A DNA stretch of 64,000 nucleotides from Neoasaia chiangmaiensis (lineage in GTDB: Bacteria > Pseudomonadota > Alphaproteobacteria > Acetobacterales > Acetobacteraceae). Location: assembly GCF_002005465.1 (NCBI RefSeq), contig NZ_CP014691.1:744001-808000 (forward strand), given 5' to 3'. The translations under genes were made by a program, and so were the position numbers. Position 1 is the first letter of the stretch; each line of letters starts with the position of its first letter. Below are positions 53,519-63,188 of this stretch, in pieces. The notes beneath the pieces were generated by a model, which was not told the origin of the DNA, did not search any database, and was given only the letters and a program-made list of their open reading frames with translations.

Positions 53519-54196
53519 ATGTCCCTCATCCAGTCGTTCAAATCCGTCCTCGCGCCGCCGAACCGCGCCGCTTTCCCGTTCCTCGCGCTGACGGGCGGCA
53601 TCGCGCTGCTCGGTCGCGCGACGCCCTGGCGCATCACGCGCGCGCTGGGCAACATTGGTGCAGGCGGCTTCGCGTTCTGCCTGTATTTCTTCCGCGACCC
53701 GAAGCGCTTTCCGCCACCGCGGGCGGGGCTGGTCCTTGCGCCGGCAGACGGTCGCGTCACCTCGGTCGAACTTGTGTCGCCGCCGGCAGCACTCGGCATG
53801 GGTGAGGAACCGGTCTGGCGCGTTGCGACCTTCCTCTCGGTCCTGAACGTGCATATCAACCGCATGCCGGTCGCCGGTCGCGTTTCGCGCGTCGCCTACC
53901 ATCCGGGCCAGTTCGTGAATGCAAGCCTCGACAAGGCTTCCGAACTGAATGAGCGCAATGAGGTCGCCCTGACCCTGGATGACGGACGACAGGTTGCCGT
54001 CGTCCAGATTGCCGGCCTGATAGCACGTCGCATCGTGTGCCATGTGGAGGAAGGTTCGATCGTCGAGGCCGGCGAGCGCTTCGGCCTGATCCGCTTCGGT
54101 TCAAGAACCGACGTCTATCTGCCGCCCGGCGTCACGCCGCTGGTTGGCGTCGGCCAGACCATGACTGGTGGCGAAACCGTCATCGCGCATCTGTAA
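53519..54196 (+). CDS. psd: Phosphatidylserine decarboxylase (short type)
   Basis: 225 residues, pyruvoyl-dependent. It forms phosphatidylethanolamine from phosphatidylserine. The self-cleavage site is Gly-Ser in IRFGSRTDVYLP (LGST in longer Psd). The middle region FLSVLNVHINRMPVAGRV contains the catalytic VHxxRxP-type motif. A hydrophobic N-terminal segment anchors it. It is paired with pssA, which makes its substrate. Confidence 0.95.
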   Translation: MSLIQSFKSVLAPPNRAAFPFLALTGGIALLGRATPWRITRALGNIGAGGFAFCLYFFRDPKRFPPPRAGLVLAPADGRVTSVELVSPPAALGMGEEPVWRVATFLSVLNVHINRMPVAGRVSRVAYHPGQFVNASLDKASELNERNEVALTLDDGRQVAVVQIAGLIARRIVCHVEEGSIVEAGERFGLIRFGSRTDVYLPPGVTPLVGVGQTMTGGETVIAHL

Positions 54197-54212
54197 ATCC
54201 GCGATTCTCGAC

Positions 54213-55148
54213 GTGTCCGCCTCGATCACCGACCCAGGTCCTCCGCCATCGAAGCCGAAACGACGCCGCATCCGGCGTCGATTGCGCCGGATCGGGCGCG
54301 TTCGCCGCCCCCGCGTGCGTGGCCCTTCCTTCAACCGGCTGATTCCGAATATTCTGACGATGCTCGGCCTCTGCGCCGGGCTCAGCGGCATGCGTTTCGC
54401 GCTGGAACAGCATTTTTCCCAAGCCGCCGCCGCCCTACTGATCGCTGCCTGCATCGACGGACTGGACGGGCGCATCGCCCGGCTGCTGCACGGCACGTCC
54501 CGTTTCGGTGCCGAATTCGACAGCCTTTCCGATTTCGTCTGTTTCGGCGTGGCGCCCTCATTCCTCCTGTTCCTGTGGTCGCTGGAACATGCGGGACGCT
54601 ACGCGTTCGTGCCGTGCGTCATGTTCACGGTGTGCATGGCCCTTCGTCTGGCGCGTTTCAACGCCAGCCTGGACGACGAGGACAAGCCGGAATACTCGCA
54701 TAGCTTCTTCACGGGCGTCCCGGCACCGGCCGGCGCCGGCGTCGCGCTGTTTCCGGTCTTTCTGGGCCTTGAGGCCCGAAAACTGGGGCTTCCCGGTCTT
54801 GAGGCATTTGCCCACCATCCTCTGACATCGGTGATTGCTCTGGTCATCACCGCCGGACTTCTTGTCTCGACGCTACCCGTCTGGTCGTTCAAGAACTTCA
54901 AGGTGCCTGCGATATACGTTCTGCCGGTCATGCTGAGCACTGGCGCGTATGCGGCCGTTCTGGTGGCGGATCCCTGGGGGGCGCTGGCCGCTGCGGGCAT
55001 CATCTATCTGGCGATGTTGCCGTTCAGTCGCCGCAGCTTCCAGCGCCTCAAACATGCCGCCGAGGCGATGTCGGAAACCGTCGAGGACGATACAGACGAC
55101 ACAAACCACCTGCCATCCACGGCAGGAGCACCGCAAGAAGCACCTTAG
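54213..55148 (+). CDS. pssA: CDP-diacylglycerol--serine O-phosphatidyltransferase
   Basis: 311 residues from GTG 54213; GTG 54168, overlapping psd by 29 nt, would give 326. Very basic N-terminus (Arg-rich, ~10-35), then TM helices. The CDP-alcohol phosphatidyltransferase motif D-G-x2-A-R-x8-G-x3-D-x3-D is exact (DGRIARLLHGTSRFGAEFDSLSD positions split as DGRIAR, GAEFD, SLSD). It makes phosphatidylserine for Psd. Acidic C-terminal tail. It overlaps the convergent KirBac stop by 4 bp. Confidence 0.93.
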   Translation: MSASITDPGPPPSKPKRRRIRRRLRRIGRVRRPRVRGPSFNRLIPNILTMLGLCAGLSGMRFALEQHFSQAAAALLIAACIDGLDGRIARLLHGTSRFGAEFDSLSDFVCFGVAPSFLLFLWSLEHAGRYAFVPCVMFTVCMALRLARFNASLDDEDKPEYSHSFFTGVPAPAGAGVALFPVFLGLEARKLGLPGLEAFAHHPLTSVIALVITAGLLVSTLPVWSFKNFKVPAIYVLPVMLSTGAYAAVLVADPWGALAAAGIIYLAMLPFSRRSFQRLKHAAEAMSETVEDDTDDTNHLPSTAGAPQEAP

Positions 55149-56131
55149 GCCACGCGTTCCTCGGGCGTTTTCCAGAGCTGGTCCTGCTCGATGTCATGGA
55201 AACGCCCGTAATTCACCGCCAACCGACCGTTGGCATCGACATCGATGATGTCCACGAAACGATGACCATTCAGAACGTGTTCGAAGCGATACGACCCGCG
55301 GGCCAGCACATTCTGCCCCGTGGCTTCGTCCGTTCCGGTCACCGTCACCAAAATCTCGGCTTCCTCCCGTTCGAGTTCATCATGGTTCAACTCGTAAAGC
55401 GGGCTTTTCTCATCGATCACATGCGCAAGGACGAAAGCGAACCGCAGAAGCGGGATATGCGACTGCAGCAGGCTCATCGACTCGAAGCGCCGTACGGGAT
55501 GGCCGTTCTCACCCATGACGAGGCGCGACAGGGTCAGTTCGACATCCAGCGACAGGACTGCGCTGCGGCGGCAGTTCGCCACGCGCACGCACAGGGCCGG
55601 CATGCCGTGCTCGGCGCTGATGACCGCCTGCTGGCTGAAGATGAGCCGCGCACGCGGGCGGGCGAAACGCGCGAACACGGCGCCCGTCGTGAGCGCATTG
55701 ATCATCATGCCGCCCAGCACCTCGATCGACGCCAGAACGTTCGCACCAGCGGAGGCGGGCGCCATCGTTCCGTATCCCACCGTCGAAAATGTCTGCACGC
55801 TGAAGAAGATCAGGTCCGCGAAATGCCCTGCTCGCGCGCCGGCGATATGCACGTCGCACAGATCATATAATCCTGCGAAAACGACATTGACCGTAATGTA
55901 GAGAGCAGCGGACCATACCATGAATAACGGCCAGGAGACCGTGATGGTATGATGATAGAGGTCCGTCCAGAGACTGTCGCTCAATCCGATACGTTGAACA
56001 TCACTCTGCGCACGCTCCTGAACTACATGCGCCCGGAAACGTCGTTCCGCATCGAGTGCTCTTTCTCTGGCACTCGCATTGTTATGAGGGTCGAACCTGC
56101 GTGATCCGAAAGACCTGAATTTATTGCTCAA
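55145..56131 (-). CDS. KirBac-type inwardly rectifying potassium channel
   Basis: 328 residues. Slide helix and TM1 (~60-95), pore helix and selectivity filter TVGYG at ~117-121, TM2 (LGGMMINALTTGAVFARFARP), then the Kir cytoplasmic beta-sandwich (LIFSQQAVIS ... LCVRVANCRRSAVL ... IPLLRFAFVLAHVIDEKSPLY). It conducts K+ and is regulated in other bacteria by lipids and ligands. Start: TTG 56131 has a strong GGAGG 7 nt upstream and lies 22 nt after gltX; a longer frame would overlap gltX. Confidence 0.92.
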   Translation of the reverse strand: MSNKFRSFGSRRFDPHNNASARERALDAERRFRAHVVQERAQSDVQRIGLSDSLWTDLYHHTITVSWPLFMVWSAALYITVNVVFAGLYDLCDVHIAGARAGHFADLIFFSVQTFSTVGYGTMAPASAGANVLASIEVLGGMMINALTTGAVFARFARPRARLIFSQQAVISAEHGMPALCVRVANCRRSAVLSLDVELTLSRLVMGENGHPVRRFESMSLLQSHIPLLRFAFVLAHVIDEKSPLYELNHDELEREEAEILVTVTGTDEATGQNVLARGSYRFEHVLNGHRFVDIIDVDANGRLAVNYGRFHDIEQDQLWKTPEERVA

Positions 56132-56153
56132 CCCACTCCCTCCGTTGCGAGAT

Positions 56154-57488
56154 CTACTCTCGCGCAGCATCCGTCAAGCGGCCAGCGACGCGGGCATGTC
56201 CCATCAGTTGAATGAGCGCATGCAGTTCCGGACCAGCTTCCTCGCCCGTCAGCGCCAGACGCAGCGGGCGGAAAAGCCCCTTGCCGCTTCGCCCGGAGAC
56301 TTGCCGCAACGCGCCGGTCCATTGCTTCCATGTTTCCGCGCCCCATGGCTCGGGCGGCAGCGTATCCAGCGCCTGCCGAAGGAACGCTCGGTCATCCGGC
56401 AGATTGGGCGGCACGATGTCGCCCGCCGCAACCTGCCACCAATGCGCGATTTCCGCGGTCAAATCGATATTGCCCCGGATGACGTTCCAGAAGGCTTCCG
56501 TCGCACCGTCCGGCAACCTGTCACGCACGTCCTCGAATGCTCGATCGTGCAGCATACGGCGGTTCAGGCCGAGCAACTGCTGCATGTCGAAACGCGCGGC
56601 CGAGCGTGACATGCGCGAGAGGTCATACCCGGCGGTAGCCTCCTCCAGTGTCATCGGTGTCGGATCGTCCGCGCTGCCGATACGCGAGAGATAGGACACG
56701 ACGGCATCCGGTTCGACGCCATCATTCCGCAGGGCGCGCAGCGACAGTGAATCGAAGCGCTTGGAAAGCTTGCCGCCTCCTTCGTCGAGCAGAAGCGGCA
56801 GGTGAGCGAACGTGAAATTGCCGGGCCGTGCGCCGAGCGCTTCGATGATATCGAGCTGAACGCCCGTATTCGTGATATGGTCTTCACCGCGCACGATATG
56901 TGTTACGTCGAGCTCGATATCGTCGACCACGGAGGCCAGCGTATAAAGGATCGTACCATCCGCCCGCACCAGCACGGGATCGGAAATCGCCGTCAGTTTG
57001 ACCGAGCAGTCTCCCATGACGAGATCGCGCCACTTGCGGGATCCGTCGCTCAGTTTGAAGCGCCAGTAAGGCGTCTTGCCATTGGCCTCGGCCCGGGCCC
57101 GCTGTTCCGGCGTCATCCTCAGCATCGCGCGGTCATAGATCGGCGGCTTGCGCGCGCGCAGTCGCGCTTCACGCTTCGCGGCCAGTTCAGCCTCGCTCTC
57201 GAAGCATGGATACAGGCGGCCCGATGCCTTGAGCGCCTCGATTGCCAGGGCATACCGGTCCAGACGCTGCGACTGATGCGCCATTTCATCCCAGCCCAGC
57301 CCGAGCCAGCGCAGATCGGCTTCGATCCCGGCTTCGTATTCCGGTCTGGAACGCGCGACATCCGTGTCATCGATGCGCAGGAGAAACGCGGCACCATGGC
57401 GGCGCGCGAAGAGAGCGTTGGCAATCGCCAGACGGGCGTTGCCGACATGCAGATAGCCCGTGGGGCTGGGAGCGAAGCGCAGTTTCAT
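56154..57488 (-). CDS. gltX: Glutamate--tRNA ligase
   Basis: 444 residues. Class I synthetase with the HIGH motif as HVGN (APSPTGYLHVGNARLA) and the KMSKS motif as KLSKR. ASVVDDIELDVTHIVRGEDHITNT is conserved. Many Acetobacteraceae carry two GltX copies, one of which may charge tRNA-Gln for amidotransferase correction; which copy this is cannot be told. The KirBac gene follows. Confidence 0.95.
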   Translation of the reverse strand: MKLRFAPSPTGYLHVGNARLAIANALFARRHGAAFLLRIDDTDVARSRPEYEAGIEADLRWLGLGWDEMAHQSQRLDRYALAIEALKASGRLYPCFESEAELAAKREARLRARKPPIYDRAMLRMTPEQRARAEANGKTPYWRFKLSDGSRKWRDLVMGDCSVKLTAISDPVLVRADGTILYTLASVVDDIELDVTHIVRGEDHITNTGVQLDIIEALGARPGNFTFAHLPLLLDEGGGKLSKRFDSLSLRALRNDGVEPDAVVSYLSRIGSADDPTPMTLEEATAGYDLSRMSRSAARFDMQQLLGLNRRMLHDRAFEDVRDRLPDGATEAFWNVIRGNIDLTAEIAHWWQVAAGDIVPPNLPDDRAFLRQALDTLPPEPWGAETWKQWTGALRQVSGRSGKGLFRPLRLALTGEEAGPELHALIQLMGHARVAGRLTDAARE

Positions 57489-57626
57489 GTCGCCTCTATG
57501 CCTCGCGACGTTCTTTCTTTCCAGACCACATCGTATCGTCCCAAAGTATTATCGCCATGCATTAACGAAGCATTAGACACACGGTGACACACTACATCGA
57601 CCGAAGACCGGAGGAAAACGCACGAT

Positions 57627-60026
57627 ATGGAGAACGTCAGGAACCTGCTGGATCAGCACGATCTTCGGCTCGTTCTTCTTGCCATCATGATCTGCTGCAT
57701 GGCCTGCCTCACCACCGTCAGCCTCAACGCCCGCGTAACAGCGACGAGCGGTCGTTCGCGCCTGGCATGGCTTGTGGCGAGTGCCCTGCTGTTCGGCTTC
57801 GGCGTCTGGTCGCTCCATTTCGTTGCCATGCTGGCTTTCATGCCGGGCTACGCCATCTCCTACGCCCTCGTGCCGACGGCTCTTTCGATCCTCGCCGCGT
57901 GTTCGGGCGCAATGATCGCCTTCACGATATGGCATCTCGCCCGGTCTGCTGTCATCGGCATCCTCGCGGGTGGTACCATGCTTGGTCTTTCCATTGCGAC
58001 CATGCACGTCATGGGCGTTGTGGCGATGCGCGGCTGCGGCATCATTTCATTCGACAAGCCGACCATCTGCATGGCGCTCCTGTCCGACGTGCTCTTTGCC
58101 ATGCTTGCCTTGTGGCGGATGCGCGGCCCGTCACTGCCACGACGTCTGGAGGCCGCCTTCTGGCTTGCCTGCGCCATCTGCGTCCTTCATTTCACAGCGA
58201 TGAGCGCACTGCGATTTTCGTCGAAGCCGAAAATGGTCACGTCGGAACTCGAGGCAGGCTCCGTGCTTCTCGCACTCTTCGTCAGCATCCCCAGCGTCGC
58301 GATCCTCGTCGCCTTCTTTGCCCTTGCGCTCCTCGACAAGCATATGTCCTTGCGCACACTGCAGGAAATTGCGCGCCTTCGACAGCTCAGCGATGCAACG
58401 CAAGAAGGCTTGCTGATCCATCGCCACGGCATCATCCGCGAAATCAATCGTGCGTTGTGCGAACGATTGGGCATCACGCCTGAATCGGTCATCGGCGCGC
58501 CGATTGCCTCGGCATTGGGCGCGCAGGCCGCCGCACGACTGACCAGAGAGCATCATGATCCCAACCAGGCGATCATCATCGATGCGAACTGCCGGTCCGG
58601 AGAAGCCATTCCGATGGAAGTCACCATCCGGGCCATCACATTCGACGGCGAAGAGAGCGAGATCATCGCCATGCGTGATCTTTCCACACAGCGCCGCGAC
58701 GAGGCCCGCATTCGCTATTTCGCGCATCACGACCCTCTTACAGGTCTCCTCAACCGCTTCTCGCTTCGCCGGCATCTGAGCGAGGCTCTTGCCGCTACCA
58801 GGCCATCCGACACCCATATCGGCCTGCTGTTTCTCGATCTCGACCGCTTCAAGGCCGTCAACGACCTGCTCGGGCATGCGGCGGGCGATGCGCTGCTTGT
58901 CGAGATTGCGGAGCGTCTCGCCGAGGCCGTCGGACCGACCGATATCATCGCACGTCTCGGCGGGGACGAATTCGTCATCCTGCTCAAGAACATCCCTGAC
59001 GAACGCCCGATCGTCGCATGTGCGCAAGCCATTCAGGTGAGCATGACGCCGCCGATCGTCATCGACGGCCGCCAGATTGACATCGATGTTTCGATGGGAG
59101 GCGCCATCCATCCCCGTGACGGACTGGATGCCGATACGCTCCTGCGCAATGCGGATGCCGCTCTCTACGCGGCAAAAGCCGAAGGGCGAAACCGATATCG
59201 CCTTTTCGACGCTGTCCTGCATCTTCGTCTTCAGCGCCGCATGCATCTGCAGAGCGACATGATATCCGCCATGAAAAACGGTGACATGACCCTTCATTAT
59301 CAGCCCCTGCTGAATTGTGTCAGCGGCCGGCTGGAAGGATATGAGGCTTTATTGCGTTGGTATCACCCAGAATACGGAGCGGTTTCACCGATGGAATTCA
59401 TCCCCATCGCGGAAGAGACGGACGCAATCCTCTTGCTCGGTGACTTCGTGCTACGCGAGGCTTGTCGTCAGCTCGAAACCTGGCCGCGCTCCCAGCGTGT
59501 GGCCGTCAATATCTCTCCGATGCAATTCAGGCTCGACGATCTACCTGATCGCGTTGCGCAGATATTGCGCGCCCACGCCCTCGAGCCGCATCGACTGGAA
59601 CTGGAGATCACGGAAGCCACGCTAATACAGAATCCAGAGAAAGCGGGCGAAACGATCCATGCCCTGCGCAAAATCGGCGTGAAGATCGCGTTGGACGATT
59701 TTGGAACGGGCTATTCCAGCCTGAACTACCTTCATCGTTTCCCGGTCGACCGCATCAAGATCGACCGCTCGTTCACGAACGATCTGGAGCAGGACAATGC
59801 CCGCGCCATTGTGCGTGCCATTATTGCGCTGGGCCATAACCTCAACATCGACGTGACGGCGGAAGGCGTTGAGACGCCCGATCAGCTTTCCTTCCTGCGG
59901 GATAATTGCTGCGATCAGGTGCAGGGGTTCCTGCTCGGTCGACCCGAACCGCTCTACCCGGCTTCCAAAATCGATGTCTCGCGGAAGGAGATGGAAACGC
60001 TGACCGACGCGAGCGGTCTGACCTAA
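57627..60026 (+). CDS. MHYT-GGDEF-EAL c-di-GMP enzyme
   Basis: 799 residues. An N-terminal MHYT membrane sensor with seven TM helices (~15-245) has SLHFVAML, TMHVMGV and LHFTAMS, which may bind copper/O2/NO. A PAS-like segment (~265-370) follows, then GGDEF (RLGGDEFVIL, ~395-540) and EAL (EALLRW, DDFGTGYSSLNYL, AEGVETPDQL, ~550-790). Both catalytic motifs look intact. An RxxD inhibitory site before GGDEF is absent (VGPTD). GGAGG precedes the ATG. It is monocistronic. Confidence 0.95.
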   Translation: MENVRNLLDQHDLRLVLLAIMICCMACLTTVSLNARVTATSGRSRLAWLVASALLFGFGVWSLHFVAMLAFMPGYAISYALVPTALSILAACSGAMIAFTIWHLARSAVIGILAGGTMLGLSIATMHVMGVVAMRGCGIISFDKPTICMALLSDVLFAMLALWRMRGPSLPRRLEAAFWLACAICVLHFTAMSALRFSSKPKMVTSELEAGSVLLALFVSIPSVAILVAFFALALLDKHMSLRTLQEIARLRQLSDATQEGLLIHRHGIIREINRALCERLGITPESVIGAPIASALGAQAAARLTREHHDPNQAIIIDANCRSGEAIPMEVTIRAITFDGEESEIIAMRDLSTQRRDEARIRYFAHHDPLTGLLNRFSLRRHLSEALAATRPSDTHIGLLFLDLDRFKAVNDLLGHAAGDALLVEIAERLAEAVGPTDIIARLGGDEFVILLKNIPDERPIVACAQAIQVSMTPPIVIDGRQIDIDVSMGGAIHPRDGLDADTLLRNADAALYAAKAEGRNRYRLFDAVLHLRLQRRMHLQSDMISAMKNGDMTLHYQPLLNCVSGRLEGYEALLRWYHPEYGAVSPMEFIPIAEETDAILLLGDFVLREACRQLETWPRSQRVAVNISPMQFRLDDLPDRVAQILRAHALEPHRLELEITEATLIQNPEKAGETIHALRKIGVKIALDDFGTGYSSLNYLHRFPVDRIKIDRSFTNDLEQDNARAIVRAIIALGHNLNIDVTAEGVETPDQLSFLRDNCCDQVQGFLLGRPEPLYPASKIDVSRKEMETLTDASGLT

Positions 60027-60098
60027 GAAGTCCAGCAGGAAAAGTTTTCAGGCCCAGCGATTTAACGAGCGTTCGATGACCGATCACATGACCGACGA

Positions 60099-60479
60099 TC
60101 AGTGAAGCTCCTCGTCATCTTCCACGAGCTTTCTGGGATCAATCGCGCGCCAGTCGCGTTCCATCGGCGTGGCCGGACTCGCCGCAAAGTCATCCAGTTC
60201 GTTCGCGGATTTCCAGCCATCGTCGTCGGCATCGACAACGACCGCGTCTTCACCGAAAGCAAACCACGCCTCCAATACGTCACGCCCGGTTGCACCACCC
60301 TGACGGCAACGCTCAATGCTGTCTCGGACATACGCGCGCGCAAAGGCATTCGCGTGCATCAAGTCCACAAAGTCCTTCACAACCTCGACGGTATCATCAT
60401 CGGAGGCGCCGGAAAGATCGACGATGCGCACGGACCATCCGTTGTCACCGCCATTATCATGCGTCTTGTCTTCGGCCAT
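60099..60479 (-). CDS. Small acidic protein of unknown function
   Basis: 126 residues from ATG 60479 (AAGG at -8; GTG 60488 also possible). Rich in Asp/Glu, with an alpha-helical middle (VVKDFVDLMHANAFARAYVRDSIERCRQGG) and a C-terminal end DPRKLVEDDEELH. No known domain. It follows pncB by 29 nt on the same strand, so it may share its transcript. Confidence 0.65.
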   Translation of the reverse strand: MAEDKTHDNGGDNGWSVRIVDLSGASDDDTVEVVKDFVDLMHANAFARAYVRDSIERCRQGGATGRDVLEAWFAFGEDAVVVDADDDGWKSANELDDFAASPATPMERDWRAIDPRKLVEDDEELH

Positions 60480-60508
60480 ATTGCCCACCTTTTCCTTAGT
60501 CTGCCCCT

Positions 60509-61687
60509 CTATCGAAGCAGAAATTCGCGACCGACCTTCACGCGCGGAACGCCGTCATACGAAACGATGTCGGCCGTGGCATAAGTCTCAGTCCACCGGC
60601 TTGGAATGAACGATCCCGTCCCAATGACATCGACGGGCGCTTGCGCATCGGCCATGGCCGTACATTTCTCGATTCCGAATCCCGAAGATGCCACGATCTT
60701 GACGTTCATGAATCCGGCGTCGTTCAGCGCCTCGCGCATACGCCAGATCGCGGCTGCCGAGACACCCGTCCCCACCAGATCCCGCAATTCGCGGTCCGAA
60801 CGATAACGACGGATGGTCCCCGGCGTGTGACGCTCCAGCACGGCATAGGACGTTTGCGGATCGAGCCCCTCCAGAAAACGCCCGCCATGCGTATCAAGAC
60901 GAATACTCAGGTCCCCACGCGCGGCCAACTCGGGGAAGCGCCGGCAAACAGCGAGACTGTCGGTGATTTCCTGTCCGAAATAATCGACCAGGATCGTAAG
61001 GGGATCATCCGGGTAGACCTCCCGATACATCTCCGCTGCTCGGAGCGTCGAGCCCGCATAACCGATCAAGGCATGCGGCATCGTGCCAAGACCGCGTTCC
61101 CGCCCAAAGAAAGCCGATGTGGCATCGTTGGCATTCCCGATGAACCCGCGCGCGCCTTCCTTCTTTGCTGCCTCCGACCCAACGGCCGCCGCGAAGGCCA
61201 TCATTTCCTGCATGTCGAACCCAGCGCAATGTCGCGCTTCCATGGCGAGAAAAGCCACCTTCGGCAATGTCATGACCATCTGATAGGCATGATGCGCCGC
61301 GACACAGCACGGTCCAAGTCGTTGCAGCAACAATGTCTCAAGCGGCGCCAGATCGGCGAAGGAACCGCTGATATAAAGTAACGGTTCGCCTGCCCCCACC
61401 CACGCCCCCTCGGGATAAACCTGGCGCACGTCTATGGACATTCCGCGTTCACGCGCCACGTTTCGCAACCAGCGAATCATCAGTCCGCAAGCAGCCACCA
61501 CGGGCCGGCGAATGAATAGCGCGTATTCCACGCGTTGATCGCCGAAATGCGACACGATCGCCTGTGTCCGATTGAAATAGACATCGGTCGTCGCGGCAAT
61601 TGCCGAAGCGTCCAGCGATCGGGTCGGGCTGAAAGCCCGGTCCAGAGCGCGATCAATCGTGTCGCTGGCGCTTACCCAATCCTGCAT
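60509..61687 (-). CDS. pncB: Nicotinate phosphoribosyltransferase family protein
   Basis: 392 residues. Converts nicotinate and PRPP to nicotinate mononucleotide in NAD salvage. LASLE-type core seen as LAPLETLLLQRLG, EARHCAGFDMQE, IGNANDATSAF, MPHALIGYAGSTL, VDYFGQEITDSL and RLDTHGGRFLEGLD. The order and spacing resemble the archaeal-like/short NAPRTase branch. Product identity within the NAPRTase/NamPRTase clan is inferred. Confidence 0.85.
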   Translation of the reverse strand: MQDWVSASDTIDRALDRAFSPTRSLDASAIAATTDVYFNRTQAIVSHFGDQRVEYALFIRRPVVAACGLMIRWLRNVARERGMSIDVRQVYPEGAWVGAGEPLLYISGSFADLAPLETLLLQRLGPCCVAAHHAYQMVMTLPKVAFLAMEARHCAGFDMQEMMAFAAAVGSEAAKKEGARGFIGNANDATSAFFGRERGLGTMPHALIGYAGSTLRAAEMYREVYPDDPLTILVDYFGQEITDSLAVCRRFPELAARGDLSIRLDTHGGRFLEGLDPQTSYAVLERHTPGTIRRYRSDRELRDLVGTGVSAAAIWRMREALNDAGFMNVKIVASSGFGIEKCTAMADAQAPVDVIGTGSFIPSRWTETYATADIVSYDGVPRVKVGREFLLR

Positions 61688-61719
61688 TGTTCCATCCCGT
61701 TGTCAGCGATCGGCAGATA

Positions 61720-63102
61720 TCACCGAAAATGACGCGTCAGTTCGCCCGCCAGCAGGAACGCCAGTTCGAGCGATTGTTCGGCATTCAGGCGCGGATCGCA
61801 GAACGTCTCGTAGCGACCGGCCAGATCCGCCTCGGTCAAGCACTGGGCACCCCCGACGCATTCCGTGACGTCCTGACCCGTCATCTCAATATGAATGCCA
61901 CCGGGCCGCAAGCCAGCCTGGGCAAAGACATCGAAAAATCCACGCACTTCGTCGAGTATGGCGTCAAAAGAGCGTGTCTTGATCTTGCCCGCGGTCGTCA
62001 TGGTGTTGCCATGCATCGGATCGCAGATCCACGTCACTGTCCGCCCGGTGCGTCGAACGGCGTCCAGGAGTGGCGGCAGATGATCGCGAACCTTGCCGGC
62101 ACCCATGCGTGAGATCAGCGTGATGCGCCCCGGTTCGTCATGCGGATTGAGGATTTCGAGCAGCTTCTCCAGATCGCCGATGGTCGTCGTCGGCCCGACC
62201 TTGATGCCGATCGGATTGCGCACGCCGCGCAGAAATTCGACATGCGCCCCGTCCGGCTGGCGGGTGCGGTCGCCGATCCAGACGAAATGCGCCGAGCAAT
62301 CGTACCAGTCGCCGCTCAGGCTATCGACGCGCGTCAGCGCCTGCTCATAGGGCAGCAGCAACGCCTCGTGCGACGTATAGAAATCGGTCTCATTGATCTG
62401 CGGCGCACGCTGGTCGAAACCGCACGCTCCCATAAACGACAATGTCTCGTCGATGCGCTGGGCCAGATCGCGGTAACGAGCCGCCAGCGGCGAACGCTCC
62501 ACGAAACCAAGGTTCCACCGATGCACCTCGTGCAGGTTGGCATAACCACCCGACGCGAACGCCCGCAGGAGGTTCATAACACCGGCGGACTGGAAATATC
62601 CGCTCTCCATACGCGCCGGATCCGGCTCGCGCGCCGTCGGCGTGAATGCCGCACCGTTAATGATATCGCCACGGTAGCAGGGCAACGTCACGCCGTCCTG
62701 CGTTTCCGTGTCCGACGAACGTGGCTTGGCATATTGCCCGGCCATGCGCCCGATCTTGATAACTGGCACCTTGGCGGCAAAAGTCAGAACGACGGCCATC
62801 TGCAACAACACGCGGAAGGTGTCGCGCACGATATCGGCCGTGAATTCATCGAAGCTTTCGGCGCAGGCACCACCTTGCAACACGAAGGCTTCACCACGCG
62901 CGGCCTGCGCCAATTGAGCCTTCAGGCGGCGCGACTCTCCGGCAAAGACAAGCGGAGGATACTGACGCAGACGCTCCTCGACGACATTCAATGCTGCCGC
63001 ATCGCGATAATGCGGCATCTGACGGATCGGATACGACCGCCAGCTCGTCGGCGTCCAGCCGGCTTGCAATACGGGCTCACGATCGGGATTCATCAGTACC
63101 AT
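61720..63102 (-). CDS. 3-deoxy-7-phosphoheptulonate synthase, class II
   Basis: 460 residues from ATG 63102 (GGA at -6; TTG 63108 and ATG 63093 are alternatives). First step of the shikimate pathway from PEP and erythrose 4-phosphate. Class II (plant/actinobacterial type) motifs: [61 protein letters not shown] and [18 protein letters not shown]. Class II enzymes are standard in Alphaproteobacteria. Confidence 0.95.
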   Translation of the reverse strand: MVLMNPDREPVLQAGWTPTSWRSYPIRQMPHYRDAAALNVVEERLRQYPPLVFAGESRRLKAQLAQAARGEAFVLQGGACAESFDEFTADIVRDTFRVLLQMAVVLTFAAKVPVIKIGRMAGQYAKPRSSDTETQDGVTLPCYRGDIINGAAFTPTAREPDPARMESGYFQSAGVMNLLRAFASGGYANLHEVHRWNLGFVERSPLAARYRDLAQRIDETLSFMGACGFDQRAPQINETDFYTSHEALLLPYEQALTRVDSLSGDWYDCSAHFVWIGDRTRQPDGAHVEFLRGVRNPIGIKVGPTTTIGDLEKLLEILNPHDEPGRITLISRMGAGKVRDHLPPLLDAVRRTGRTVTWICDPMHGNTMTTAGKIKTRSFDAILDEVRGFFDVFAQAGLRPGGIHIEMTGQDVTECVGGAQCLTEADLAGRYETFCDPRLNAEQSLELAFLLAGELTRHFR

Positions 63103-63188
63103 TTCCAATCCAAGGCTACGAGGGGCGATGTTTATGCCGGGAAAAACCCTGACAGCCTAGGCCAAACCGCGAGAAATACATATGGTGC

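Noticed and set aside
58131-59297. 388-residue minus-strand open frame
   Set aside because: Shadow of the MHYT-GGDEF-EAL gene, which has intact motifs in the other strand.
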